In this document: one piece after another, positions 8,056 through 16,115 of the stretch
Numbering within the stretch: position 1 is the first letter of the stretch
How the letters are laid out: each line of letters begins with the position of its first letter
Origin: Paraglaciecola psychrophila 170
Lineage (GTDB): Bacteria > Pseudomonadota > Gammaproteobacteria > Enterobacterales > Alteromonadaceae
Assembly (NCBI RefSeq): GCF_000347635.1
Contig: NC_020514.1
Coordinates: 4,526,001 to 4,590,000 of the forward strand
Direction of reading: 5' to 3'
Length of the DNA stretch: 64,000 nt
The notes under the pieces: model-generated
The model's database searches: none
What the model saw: the letters and a program-made list of their open reading frames with translations, nothing else
Told to the model about the DNA's origin: nothing
Translations under genes and position numbers: made by a program

Positions 8056-8685
8056 ATGAACAGTCAATATTTAAGAACAATGACACTAAGCATCATCATT
8101 ATGCTGGGTGGTATAGCCAGCAGCGCTAATGCACAGGAAGCACCAGATACCAGTTGTGAGTTAGGCTGTGTGACATTATTAGGCAGTAATGAAAAAGTGA
8201 GTATCACTGAAGTACAAAGAGATTGGGGAGTAGAATACGAGGTAAACGTACTAGACGAAGCGCTAACCATCACCGCTTTTGGCGTAACTAACATTGAGAA
8301 TGATTATCAAACTTATAATAAAGTTGAAACTTGGAGCGATCGATATTTGTCTGAAAATGAGTGGAACGAAGGTTTTGGATTTACATACCTAGGTAACCAA
8401 GTGTCGACTAATGACCTCGGGGTATTTGAAGACCTATTCGGGCTAACGGAAAACTATGTAGCTTTCTTCTTTAAGAAGGAATTAGCCGACAGTGGCGTGG
8501 TGAACTTTAATAATCCAGGCAATAATTTTTACTTGTTCTCAGCGGAGGTGGCATCAGAGCTTGCTGCATTCAATGGAACTAATGTAGTGTCACAAAGTGT
8601 CACAAATGATGTTCCAGAACCATCAACACTGGCTGTTTTTGCATTAGGACTAATGGGTTTAGTATCACGTCATTTTAAGAAATAA
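8056..8685 (+). CDS. PEP-CTERM sorting-domain secreted protein
   Basis: 209 residues. Residues 1-26 form a Sec signal peptide ending in SSANA. The C-terminus has the classic exosortase signal: PEPSTLAVFALGLMGLVSR, that is, a PEP motif, a hydrophobic helix, then a basic tail (RHFKK). The central part is acidic, with no recognisable domain. Two Cys (CELGC) follow the signal cleavage site. PEP-CTERM proteins are sorted by exosortase and released into exopolysaccharide or biofilm matrix, and the exosortase must be elsewhere. Its sigma-54-like promoter fits the PrsK/PrsR-RpoN control known for these systems. A rho-independent terminator follows at 8808. Confidence 0.92.
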   Translation: MNSQYLRTMTLSIIIMLGGIASSANAQEAPDTSCELGCVTLLGSNEKVSITEVQRDWGVEYEVNVLDEALTITAFGVTNIENDYQTYNKVETWSDRYLSENEWNEGFGFTYLGNQVSTNDLGVFEDLFGLTENYVAFFFKKELADSGVVNFNNPGNNFYLFSAEVASELAAFNGTNVVSQSVTNDVPEPSTLAVFALGLMGLVSRHFKK

Positions 8686-8807
8686 TCTTAAGTTGGTTTC
8701 GAAAACATCGAGCTTAAGCATCAATAATGATTTGCTTGAGCGATGTGAAAGAGAAGCCATATAATCCAATGTTGTCGCCATGCTTTTAAACAAGAGTGTC
8801 ATCAATA

Positions 8808-8839
8808 AACACCTGCCAACGTGGTAGGTGTTTTTTTTT
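8808..8839 (+). terminator. Rho-independent terminator
   Basis: AACACCTgCC-AACG-tGGtAGGTGTT forms a short GC stem directly followed by a run of eight or nine T. It lies about 120 bp after the PEP-CTERM stop. Confidence 0.85.
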
Positions 8840-8897
8840 CCCAGCGAAGCTGGCAAACCTAACAGGCTGAAAGAAGCCTGCTCACCCTGACCACAAA

Positions 8898-8922
8898 AAT
8901 TAACAGGACAGCCATGTTAATT
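8898..8922. repeat. Short palindromic repeat of a third type
   Basis: A 25-bp element with ends AATTAACAGGACA / ATGTTAATT. A related piece, AATTAACTGGACAGCTAG, is at about 59471. Probably another REP-like family. Confidence 0.4.
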
Positions 8923-8937
8923 ATTTAATGAGCCACA

Positions 8938-9015
8938 AATTATAAAGACACCCATCGTAATAACCCCAAAAACTATTTTTTGGGGTTGCTCACTATTATG
9001 GGTGTCTTGTTAATT
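8938..9015. repeat. Hairpin element, copy C
   Basis: Same termini as the other copies, but the centre is ACCCCAAAAACTATTTTTTG followed by GGG. The two strand changes compensate and keep the stem paired, as in copy F. Confidence 0.88.
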
Positions 9016-9120
9016 TGTTGATGACTAATCACGTCCATTTATTGTGTACGCCGCAGGAAGGTGGTGGCGTAAGAGTTAATTTAACTTTGTTCTGACCCCG
9101 ATAGTTCGACCCCGATAGTT
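9016..9120 (+). pseudogene. RAYT scrap with doubled border
   Basis: LMTNHVHLLCTPQE, a piece of the RAYT catalytic core, begins immediately after hairpin C and runs into the border TTAACTTTGTTCTGACCCC, ending with a tandem GACCCCGATAGTTC repeat (9096-9120). It is nearly identical to the end of the 26140-26468 element. Confidence 0.7.
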
Positions 9121-9726
9121 CTTCTGCATCGGTTACGATAATGGGATTAACCTTATCACCCATTAGAGCTTTTAACCTAGTGAGAAACCGATTGTGGGTA
9201 GCCCTTTTTTCTTTGGTTTTTATGCTATGTACTTCCTGATAAAGCGTGATGGAACGACCATCAAATGCCAAGGAAGCCCGAAGCAAAAAGTGGTGCCCAT
9301 ATTTATCTAAGTCAGACCAGTCCACTAAGATAACTGGGCGAGTGGAAATACGCCCGAACCGTTTACATATGCTGGCATAAATGGCGTAAGACTCAACACT
9401 TAGATTGGTATTGGAGCAGAGTCTATCCGCACGCTTAATACTATGTTTTTCATGAGCCTTAGAGTCGATGCCACGGCCCATAGACGTCACTGTGGCACAA
9501 TTACCTGTGAGTAAACTATGAACACAAGCGGACAACGCTATTCGCCGAACTTTGTGCATATTTGGGGTGACAAGTGACAGGGTATTGTTCAATATGGAGT
9601 TTACATTCATGGCATCAATGCTTTGTGAGTTTTGGCGAATGATCGGATCACCAAATGTCATGAATGTTCCCTAGAACATTAAATTATCTCATTGTTTTAC
9701 CTAGACTATTTGTGGGGATACCTCAG
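9121..9726 (-). mobile_element. 5' half of an IS4-type insertion sequence, with left inverted repeat
   Basis: The minus strand from ATG 9659-9661 encodes the N-terminal 180 residues of an IS4-type DDE transposase (MNVNSILNNTLSLVTPN... , the first catalytic Asp in RPVILVDWSDLD, then QEVHSIKTKEKRATHNRFL and PIIVTDA). The frame then runs into a RAYT border at 9120. The left terminal repeat TGTGGGGATACCTCAG is at 9711-9726. The missing 3' half, with a matching right repeat, is at 24603-25052 in the other orientation. Inactive. Confidence 0.8.
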
Positions 9727-9745
9727 GTTCTGACCCCGATAGTTT

Positions 9746-9886
9746 CTTCAGCTGATATTGCTGAGGTATTCTCGATTTCTGGTGAGTTTATTAAAATTTC
9801 CAATGAGCCAAACCCAGATGCAGCAACGGCATGTTGGAAGGTGCAGGAAGGGCAGGATCAAAAAAAATACGAAATAAGCTGACAGA
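9746..9886 (+). pseudogene. Orphan gene fragment, second copy
   Basis: Encodes SADIAEVFSISGEFIK...ATACWKVQEGQDQKKYEIS and then a stop. It is nearly identical to 3291-3430 but keeps Trp where the first copy has a stop. The 5' part is cut by the border motif at 9730-9745. No function can be given. Confidence 0.5.
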
Positions 9887-9962
9887 AATTATAAAGACAC
9901 CCAACGTAATAAATCGCAAAACTATTTTTTTGCTGCTCGTTATTATGGGTGTCTTGTTAATT
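9887..9962. repeat. Hairpin element, copy D
   Basis: Lies 8 bp beyond the stop codon of the caspase-like gene and may double as its transcript end. The flanking orphan fragment is shared with copy B. Confidence 0.9.
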
Positions 9963-9970
9963 ATTTCACG

Positions 9971-10945
9971 CTATATACGATTTTTTTCAACCAATCTTCT
10001 GTAGTGTTCTCCCAATACTGTAAGTCTGCAGGACTTACTTTCCATTGCCGCATTCCACATGTGTGGAACATCTACAGGAATTAGTAAATTCAGGCGATTA
10101 AAACGCTGAAGGATTGAAAAGACACGGGTATTTTCTGGGTCTGGTGGTGGCATACCTGCATCGCGCCCCTTCATTTCCGGCTCAAATGTCGGATCGAGCG
10201 GGAAAAAATATCCGGGAGTAGGAAAGAATTCGAAAATTCTCACTAAGTCATCTATCGCTATAGCTGGAGTTGATTTTCTTAAAGAAACAAATTGCTTCAC
10301 ATTGGTTTTAAATACCGGACGCTGCTCCCACGACCCCAAGGACTGGTCAATGTGCGCATAGACACTACCAGGAGTAATATCACCCGTAAGATTAGCGGCA
10401 CTACCGTTTAGCGCATCTACGAGTAAGGTAGTAAAAACTCCCCGCCCATTTGCTTCAGTTGCATACTGGTCTTTTGTTGATGCCGTTAATACAGTCAGCC
10501 CCTCAGATAAGGAGGCTAGCTGCCCTGCATCGGGCGGGGTACCCGCAATACCAGAGTGACAACTATCGAGAATAATTATCTTATTCTTTGCAGGTGAATT
10601 ATTCGCGAAAGTAAGAATCTCAGATAACGATACACCTTCATCTCCTCGACTGGAATCCGTTGTTAATAAATAACCACCAGTGGCTTCAATGTGACCATGC
10701 CCAGCAAAATACAACAAAGCAATATCCGCATCTGCTTTAAACAGCTCTTCAATTTGATCTTTTAATTCACCTCTATTGACTCGGTCAGTTGGGCCTGTAC
10801 CTGTCAATAGACGACAATCAAAATTTACAGCTCCACCATCATGACGCTCTAGCACAGCTTTCACTTCATGGGCATCATTCACACAACCGTGCAATGAGCC
10901 GCCGTGCTCGTAGTAATTAACCCCAACAATTAGCGCTCTGCGCAT
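9971..10945 (-). CDS. Caspase-family (peptidase C14) protease, probable TIR-activated effector
   Basis: 324 residues. The N-terminal caspase fold carries both catalytic residues: His83 in [10 protein letters not shown] and Cys129 in [10 protein letters not shown]. The start [11 protein letters not shown] and the [12 protein letters not shown] segment are typical of prokaryotic caspases. After about residue 225 comes a C-terminal domain I do not recognise ([20 protein letters not shown]), presumably the ligand-sensing or regulatory part. It lies 13 bp after the TIR-like gene, with a strong ribosome site (AAGGAGTT) overlapping the upstream stop, so the two are co-expressed. TIR plus caspase matches the architecture of the recently reported type IV Thoeris, in which a TIR-made nucleotide signal switches on the protease. 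That match is from memory and by architecture only. The C-terminus ends beside hairpin D. Confidence 0.85.
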   Translation of the reverse strand: MRRALIVGVNYYEHGGSLHGCVNDAHEVKAVLERHDGGAVNFDCRLLTGTGPTDRVNRGELKDQIEELFKADADIALLYFAGHGHIEATGGYLLTTDSSRGDEGVSLSEILTFANNSPAKNKIIILDSCHSGIAGTPPDAGQLASLSEGLTVLTASTKDQYATEANGRGVFTTLLVDALNGSAANLTGDITPGSVYAHIDQSLGSWEQRPVFKTNVKQFVSLRKSTPAIAIDDLVRIFEFFPTPGYFFPLDPTFEPEMKGRDAGMPPPDPENTRVFSILQRFNRLNLLIPVDVPHMWNAAMESKSCRLTVLGEHYRRLVEKNRI

Positions 10946-10958
10946 GTGCTATAACTCC

Positions 10959-11330
10959 TTAAAGGCTATCGATAAAGTCTTGGATTGCTTTCCAAGTCCA
11001 TACTTTTGTATTCACGCCTAATACATTCGTCCTATCATCGGTGTACGCCCAAATTCCTAGTACTTTTTTCTTTTCTTCCCTTGCACAAGCTATCTCCCAT
11101 TTTTGACCACTAGACGTTAACGAGTTTTTACTAATAAGTGCAATCACACCATCAGAACGTTTAATTCGAGTACGGACCTTTTCTTTCCAGCCAGAGTCAT
11201 ATGCATTTTTTACTGACATATCGATATATTCAAAAGGAGAATTAGTGTTTAGCGATTGCCCCTTCAAAAAATCTCTTTGTTTTTCATCTTCAATTGCAAA
11301 AGCCACAAAAATTGTTTTCTTAGTTCCCAT
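10959..11330 (-). CDS. TIR-like (MTH538/DUF1863, ThsB-type) protein
   Basis: 123 residues, the size of single-domain Thoeris ThsB proteins. The start KKTIFVAFAIEDEKQRDFL and the strand-loop SDGVIALISKNSL are typical of the MTH538 TIR-like family. Glu79 in QKWEIACAREEKKKVLGIW is the likely catalytic Glu. Such proteins use NAD+ to make a cyclic ADP-ribose-type signal after phage sensing. The start codon has a good ribosome site (GGAGAG, 5-nt spacing). First gene of the two-gene operon with the caspase-like effector. Mechanism is inferred from family and partner. Confidence 0.82.
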   Translation of the reverse strand: MGTKKTIFVAFAIEDEKQRDFLKGQSLNTNSPFEYIDMSVKNAYDSGWKEKVRTRIKRSDGVIALISKNSLTSSGQKWEIACAREEKKKVLGIWAYTDDRTNVLGVNTKVWTWKAIQDFIDSL

Positions 11331-11369
11331 TTTTACTCTCCATGATGTGTCGTGGTTGATTATTTATTT

Positions 11370-11456
11370 GTTGCCTAACTCTCTGCTAAACGGCGTTCGT
11401 TAGCGAGTCAGGTGAAGGCCACGTTTTTTTTGTGGCCGGAATGCCGCTTGTTAACA
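11370..11456 (-). other. Structured intergenic hairpin, weakly attC-like
   Basis: Read on the minus strand, it starts TTAACAAGCGGC, contains GGCCAC...GTGGCC around an A8 loop, and ends GCCGTTTAGCAGAGAGTTAGGC. Its GTTAGGC end and the AAGCGGC/GCCGTTT pairing recall an integron attC site, but the left core is poor. It sits where an attC would be if HNH were a cassette gene. It may also just terminate the HNH transcript. Confidence 0.3.
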
Positions 11457-11477
11457 CTGCATATTTAACAGTATGTA

Positions 11478-11780
11478 TTAAGGACACGACCATGGATAAT
11501 TATCACTTTTTGTTCTGTTGTTTTCCCACTGGAGAGGCTGGAGGTTTTCAAATGTGTTTGGACCACCTTTAACAGTTGGCTTTATATGGTCTAGTTCCCA
11601 CCCCACATCTGAATTTGTATTTCCATGCTCAGAGTATTTTATGGATTTACCACAAATGTCATATCTCCATTCAGCTGAGTCCCAATGCTTCCCATCCTTA
11701 TCAGGAACTATTTTTCCTTTTGCCCATACTGCTAATTTTGTTTTTTCATCGGTAGTTTTAAAGGGGTAAAGGTAGGTCAT
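11478..11780 (-). CDS. Small HNH endonuclease
   Basis: 100 residues from the ATG at 11778-11780. That ATG is chosen because AAGGAG lies 9 nt upstream; the earlier in-frame ATG overlaps this ribosome site. The C-terminal half carries the HNH fold: WELDHIKPTVKGG, then FENLQPLQWENN. The DH pair, the central Asn and the GG turn are present, but the last position is Asn-Asn rather than His. A single Cys (DICGKS) is left of the usual zinc pair. It is transcribed toward the TIR/caspase pair, 150 bp away, and may be part of the same defence locus or an independent cassette. Confidence 0.75.
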   Translation of the reverse strand: MTYLYPFKTTDEKTKLAVWAKGKIVPDKDGKHWDSAEWRYDICGKSIKYSEHGNTNSDVGWELDHIKPTVKGGPNTFENLQPLQWENNRTKSDNYPWSCP

Positions 11781-12249
11781 AAGTAACATCTCCTTATTTT
11801 CATTGTAGTGCTAAAGATTATCAACTGCTGCGCCACAATTTGGCGTCAGATGGCTGAACCTGCGAGGTCAGGTTCGTTGAAAATAGAAATCAAATGAGGA
11901 ATTGAATTACCATATATAAATGACAATTCCTTTACCCAATTAAACGCGAGGTTTACTAACACCAAATCAATTGCCATACATATTCATATTCATATTCATC
12001 AAAAGTAAGCAGTTATCTTTAGTACATTTTTCATACAAACCAGCCTACTATTTTTACCAAACAAAAGCAAAGCAGATATTTTCAACTGTTTATAACAATT
12101 TATTAGAACAGCCCAAATAGTGAATCCATTAGATTCACAACAAAACTCTTTTGGCGTCACAGCCACTGCTTTTGCCCTACTCTCACATGTATGTCCGCTA
12201 CTCATTTTTGAGATTTTGTAGGTCAATTTGCAAGGATGCAAATAAAGCT
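11781..12249. other. Noncoding gap upstream of the HNH gene
   Basis: Contains two small stem-loops in tandem (CGCCA-caatt-TGGCG at 11831-11845, and TGAACCTG...CAGGTTC at 11855-11875) and a short CATATT repeat at 11978-11998. No convincing gene is present; short ORFs here have no recognisable content. The HNH promoter is presumably at its left end. Confidence 0.4.
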
Positions 12250-12326
12250 AATTAACAAGACACCCATCGTAATAAATCTCAAAACTATTTTTTTGGTTGC
12301 TCGCTATCATGGGTGTCTTGTTAATT
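12250..12326. repeat. Hairpin element, copy E
   Basis: Inserted at the 3' end of a RAYT gene, 2 bp beyond its present stop codon. It appears to have cut off the C-terminal 40 residues found in the homologue at 7033. Confidence 0.9.
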
Positions 12327-12328
12327 GT

Positions 12329-12919
12329 TTACTTATTGGTGGCTTGGCGGATATCTTCTAACAACTTACCTTCGATTTGATGTGCAAACAACCCTCGATA
12401 CGCTAACTGGCGCTCCTGTTCATTTCTACCAAGACGGGTATAAATAGAATGAGGTGTTAACAAGTCACTCTTCTTTCCAAGCGCATTACATTGGTAACTT
12501 GACCAAAAATAATCGGCTGGCTCATCAACCATGGAGGCTCTTACAGGGTTCATCTCTATATAGCGATAAACTTGCATTAGGTAGGTTTCTTCTTGCACCA
12601 AACAGGATTTAAAGCGCCCTTCCCATAACGTACCTGTTCGTTTATAACTTCGATTAAAATACATCACATACATTCGCCCAAGTGATTGCATCATCTGCGA
12701 AATACCATCATTACTACTTGGCGTACATAAAATGTGGACATGATTGGTCATCAGCACCCATGCATGAACACTGACTTTATATTTCTTAGAATACGTTTTG
12801 AGCCAACCAACATAAGCCTGCATATCCTCTTCACAAGCAAATGTCGCCTGACGATTGTTCCCTCTCTGTATTAAGTGCTCTGACACTCCTGCACTAGAAA
12901 CTCGTAGTCTTCTCGCCAT
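12329..12919 (-). CDS. RAYT transposase, C-terminally shortened
   Basis: 196 residues. It parallels the gene at 7033 along its whole length, with the HUH motif in WVLMTNHVHILCTP and the tyrosine helix in VYRYIEMNPVRASM. It ends at LLEDIRQATNK, exactly where the homologue continues into a 40-residue basic tail. The truncation coincides with hairpin E (12250-12326). The catalytic core is complete, so nuclease activity is possible, but the DNA-binding tail is gone. Upstream, 12961-12985 carries the border AAATGACTCTGACCCC. An isolated copy of its first codons and upstream 90 bp is at 24507-24600. Confidence 0.88.
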   Translation of the reverse strand: MARRLRVSSAGVSEHLIQRGNNRQATFACEEDMQAYVGWLKTYSKKYKVSVHAWVLMTNHVHILCTPSSNDGISQMMQSLGRMYVMYFNRSYKRTGTLWEGRFKSCLVQEETYLMQVYRYIEMNPVRASMVDEPADYFWSSYQCNALGKKSDLLTPHSIYTRLGRNEQERQLAYRGLFAHQIEGKLLEDIRQATNK

Positions 12920-12960
12920 TAAACCAGCCTTTTTTTATTAATAAATAGGAGGATAGTTCA

Positions 12961-12985
12961 TTTAAAATGACTCTGACCCCTTTTA
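12961..12985. repeat. RAYT border motif (GGGTCAGAGTCA type)
   Basis: TTTAAAATGACTCTGACCCC is followed by TTTTATT. The same motif recurs at 13051-13080 (GACTACGACCCC) and 24578-24602 (GACTCTGACCCC). Confidence 0.6.
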
Positions 12986-13026
12986 TTTTCAAATTTGAGC
13001 TTTTGGGAAAGACAACTTAATACAAC

Positions 13027-13047
13027 TTAATAGGCCACCCATAATAA
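13027..13047. repeat. REP-like element, second family
   Basis: TAATAGGCCACCCATAATAA, the exact reverse complement of the element at 24461-24481. A decayed relative (TTGTTATGGGTGGCT) lies at 13797-13810. All three adjoin the large-type RAYT pseudogenes. Confidence 0.7.
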
Positions 13048-13080
13048 AATCATTTCAACTAAATTGACTACGACCCCTTT

Positions 13081-13724
13081 TATTCCAAGACTGCAGCAGC
13101 ATCCCTTCTTGTCATAAAAGCAGGCTTGAGATTTAAAACGCCCTTCCCACAAATTTTTCTGGAAAAAATTTGAACCGCTTCAGCTGGCCCGAAGGGTGAG
13201 CGCCAAGGATGGCAGCGAATAAAACCTGCCTGTACAGCCGTCTTCTTTATTGGCCTGCCTGGCAATAGGCTCACTTAAACTGGCCATCAACCAACTGATG
13301 TCATACAAACGCTGACGGTATACAGTAATAGTCTCTTTAAGGCTTATCCATTCACTCTCGCTTAACAACTCATTACGCATGAATTTCTGGCTCAGTAACG
13401 TACCTCTATGCAACCGATGCCAACGGTCTAGCACTTGTTTATCTGACCAAGACATGGCTTTGTCTTTATCTTTATCCACACACAGCACCAAATGCAGATG
13501 ATTGCTCATCACTGCATAGGCGCATATACCAACGGCAAATACTGACGATAACCACAATACCTTGTCTTCAACCTACGCCCGTCTGTGCTCGTAACTCGTG
13601 CCAGAGTATTTATCAGTAGCGCGGCTGCCGTACCACATAAAAAGGCGTGTCTAACGCAACGTGAAACGCAATGGTAATAGGGGGTATCAATAAGGCTGAC
13701 CTGAGATGAACCAGGCTTGGGCAT
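13081..13724 (-). pseudogene. Large-type RAYT transposase, dead copy 1
   Basis: Starts [20 protein letters not shown] as in the 300-plus-residue RAYT/Y1_Tnp family. The frame changes after AFLCG (13640-13660), again at CTGRF near 13225 where about 70 bp of foreign hairpin-rich sequence interrupts the CTGRFWEGRFKSQ motif, and the gene ends abruptly at a border motif (13058-13080), losing the C-terminal third. The catalytic segment YAVMSNHLHLVLCVDKD is readable. It carries the same lesions as the copy at 23311, so both descend from an already broken parent. Confidence 0.8.
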
Positions 13725-13866
13725 AAGTGACTCCTTTCAATTTGTGCTATTTCAATTGCTGTTATCAAAGCTTAGTGCAGACAAAAATAGTCAAATTGTT
13801 ATGGGTGGCTCGTTCAATCGTCTAATGGGTGCCTAAAACGTTGATTTAACCCTAATTAATTTTTTT

Positions 13867-14211
13867 CTAGATTTGCTGCCATTCCAATACCAGTTCGTCG
13901 GCTTTAGCGAAACGCTCAAAATGTCGGTCAATGGTATCTACAATATCGCCTAGATCGATTGCATTGTTAGCTTTGCAAGTCAGTGTTAATAAATCAGTCG
14001 AGGCAAACATATCAGCTGTGCCCATTTCAAATTGTACTTTGCCTTGTGTCTCTTCCCATTGGGCTTGCACTTTATGGGCAAAGTGTTTGCATAATCGCTG
14101 CACATATTTGGCGCCTTTTTCAGTGTTGACAACACCCGACCGGCTATATGTGTATTCAGATACAGTAAGGTTAACTTTGCCATTTTCATTTTCATTGTCA
14201 TTCATATTCAT
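13867..14211 (-). CDS. DUF2218 family protein, siderophore-locus associated
   Basis: 114 residues. The pattern TEKGAKYVQRLCKHFAHKV, then QFEMGTADMF and the final DTIDRHFERFAKADELVLEW, is characteristic of DUF2218, small cytoplasmic proteins commonly encoded with siderophore transport or siderophore-reductase genes. It follows the ATPase gene by 21 bp and is probably the last gene of the iron operon. The N-terminus (MNMNDNENENGK) is low-complexity. Biochemical role unknown; a part in iron release or siderophore handling is guessed from context. Confidence 0.8.
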   Translation of the reverse strand: MNMNDNENENGKVNLTVSEYTYSRSGVVNTEKGAKYVQRLCKHFAHKVQAQWEETQGKVQFEMGTADMFASTDLLTLTCKANNAIDLGDIVDTIDRHFERFAKADELVLEWQQI

Positions 14212-14232
14212 ATTGTTATTTCCTTTATTGGT

Positions 14233-15018
14233 TTAGTCTGTATTTGCAGAAGAACTGGCACTGTCCGCCAATATTATGGGGTAACCTTTTGAGCACGCTT
14301 CAATACGAGCTGTGATCCCAAAAGCTTGATCCAAACATTCAGGCGTAAGCACATTTTTTGGCGCGCCCATAGCTAACAGCCCACCTTTAGCCAATACCAA
14401 CACTTGGTCGCAGAAACGTAATGCAAGATTTAAATCATGACTGGCCACAAAAGCAATGCGCTGATGTTCTTCAGTTTGTTGCTTAATCGTTTCAAGCACA
14501 TTGAGTTGCCAATGTAAGTCCAAGGCGCTGGTAGGCTCATCTAATAACAACAATTTAGGTTGGCGCACCAATACTTGAGCAAGACCAACCATTTGCCGTT
14601 GACCACCTGACATTTCACTCATTTTTTTAAGTGCCAATGGCATAATCCCCAAGCGCTTAAAAACACGCTCAATCGCCTCGTTAATATTATCAACAGGCAC
14701 ACCTGCGGCCGCCCGACAAGCGCTGTAAACTAATTCATAAGCGACTAAAGAGGTGGGTTGAGGCAAGGTTTGTGGTAAATAACCAATATGCTGCATACGT
14801 TTAGCTTGGCTCATTTGAGCAATAGGCTGTTGCTCAAAGGTGGCCTCGCCCTTGAACTTCATAACGCCGGCTAAAGATTTTAATAAAGTAGACTTGCCCA
14901 CGCCATTTGAACCAATTAATGCCACTAACGTGCCCGGTGTTATCGCGGGTAATTCCAGGTTTTTAATAATAACGTTGCGGCCATAACCGACCTGAAAATT
15001 TTGGATAATTAAGCTCAT
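14233..15018 (-). CDS. Iron/siderophore ABC transporter ATP-binding protein (FecE/FepC type)
   Basis: 261 residues. Walker A GSNGVGKSTLLKS, the signature SGGQRQMVGLAQ and Walker B LLLLDEPTSALD are all intact, with the switch His in VASHDLNLAL. Cytoplasmic subunit powering import by the FecCD-type permease encoded just upstream. Start and permease stop overlap as ATGA (15015-15018), so translation is coupled. The C-terminal segment LTPECLDQAFGI is typical of iron-chelate and B12 ATPases; iron is favoured by the neighbours. Confidence 0.93.
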   Translation of the reverse strand: MSLIIQNFQVGYGRNVIIKNLELPAITPGTLVALIGSNGVGKSTLLKSLAGVMKFKGEATFEQQPIAQMSQAKRMQHIGYLPQTLPQPTSLVAYELVYSACRAAAGVPVDNINEAIERVFKRLGIMPLALKKMSEMSGGQRQMVGLAQVLVRQPKLLLLDEPTSALDLHWQLNVLETIKQQTEEHQRIAFVASHDLNLALRFCDQVLVLAKGGLLAMGAPKNVLTPECLDQAFGITARIEACSKGYPIILADSASSSANTD

Positions 15019-16115
15019 ACTTGCCCCTGCCTACCACGGCCTAAAATCAGGCTAATAAAAAGTGGAATGCCAATCAATGCAGTCACAATGCCCACTGGTA
15101 ATATCACCCCCGGCAACAAGGTTTTACTGGCGATAGAGGCCAAAGACAACAATAAAGCCCCAGCTATGGCACTGCCCGGCAAAAAGAAGCGGTGATCTTC
15201 ACCTAACAACATGCGCGCGATATGTGGACCCACTAAACCAATAAAACCAATTTCGCCCACAAAAGCTAAGGCCACTGACGTCAATAAGCTCACTCTAAGT
15301 AACACGGTTAAGCGTAGCCGTTCAGTTTTTATGCCTAAACTACGGGCCTGTTCTTCCCCTGCGCGAAGTGCAGTTAAGGCCCAAAGCTGTTTTAGACTAC
15401 ACATAAAACACACCACCAGCACCACAGTGACTAAGGTCACTTTTTCCATATTGGCCCTAGCCAAACTGCCCATAGTCCAAAATACTATTTGTTGTAACGC
15501 GCCTGCATCAGCAATGAATTGTAATAGCCCCACCACCGCATTGAGCCCAAACATCAAAGCAATACCAAATAATAAAACCGTATGTACACTGGCACCCATA
15601 GTGCGCGATAACAATAAGATCAACAGTGAGGCTAAAGAGGCAAATACAAAAGCACTGGCTGGCAATAAATAGGTGAAGCTCAGGCCTGTCCAACTCAAGT
15701 CAAAAACAATGGCCATAGATGCGCCTAAAGTAGCCGCAGATCCCACTCCTAGTGTAAAAGGACTGGCCAGTGGGTTATTTAACACTGTTTGCATTTCTGC
15801 CCCGGCAAGTCCTAAACAAGCCCCTACTACTAAAGCCATTAGCGCATAGGGTAAACGCACGTCCCAAATAATGACTTTATGGGAAGCGCTCAAATTTTCA
15901 GGCTGCAGCAAACCTTGTAACACTTGCCAAAGTGATAAATCTGCTGGACCGCTAGCAATATCAAACAAAAAGCTGAATAAAGTCACAGCAACAATTACTG
16001 CAATCAACACAATACGTTTGAATACAAAATCACGATATTGTGTGGCTAAGGAATATTGATTGCCTTGGTTATGAACATGGTTATGCTGGTTGACACTGAC
16101 AAGTTCGTCTTTCAT
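15015..16115 (-). CDS. Iron/siderophore ABC transporter permease (FecCD family)
   Basis: 366 residues with about ten hydrophobic segments. It carries the FecCD hallmarks GACLGLAGAEMQTVLNNPLA and ALAFVGEIGFIGLVGPHIAR, the latter being the cytoplasmic coupling region. An N-terminal His/Asn-rich stretch (VNQHNHVHNQGNQ) precedes the first membrane helix and is unusual. It overlaps the binding-protein stop upstream (ATGA at 16112-16115) and the ATPase start downstream. Inner-membrane channel for the periplasmically delivered iron chelate. Confidence 0.93.
   Translation of the reverse strand: MKDELVSVNQHNHVHNQGNQYSLATQYRDFVFKRIVLIAVIVAVTLFSFLFDIASGPADLSLWQVLQGLLQPENLSASHKVIIWDVRLPYALMALVVGACLGLAGAEMQTVLNNPLASPFTLGVGSAATLGASMAIVFDLSWTGLSFTYLLPASAFVFASLASLLILLLSRTMGASVHTVLLFGIALMFGLNAVVGLLQFIADAGALQQIVFWTMGSLARANMEKVTLVTVVLVVCFMCSLKQLWALTALRAGEEQARSLGIKTERLRLTVLLRVSLLTSVALAFVGEIGFIGLVGPHIARMLLGEDHRFFLPGSAIAGALLLSLASIASKTLLPGVILPVGIVTALIGIPLFISLILGRGRQGQV

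Noticed and set aside
9887..9962. Hairpin elements as ordinary rho-independent terminators
   Set aside because: The T-run is in the loop, not after the stem, and copies occur away from gene ends. Copy D may still end the caspase transcript by chance of position.
11999..12241. An 80-codon minus-strand ORF upstream of hairpin E
   Set aside because: Irregular composition, no ribosome site and no recognisable motif.
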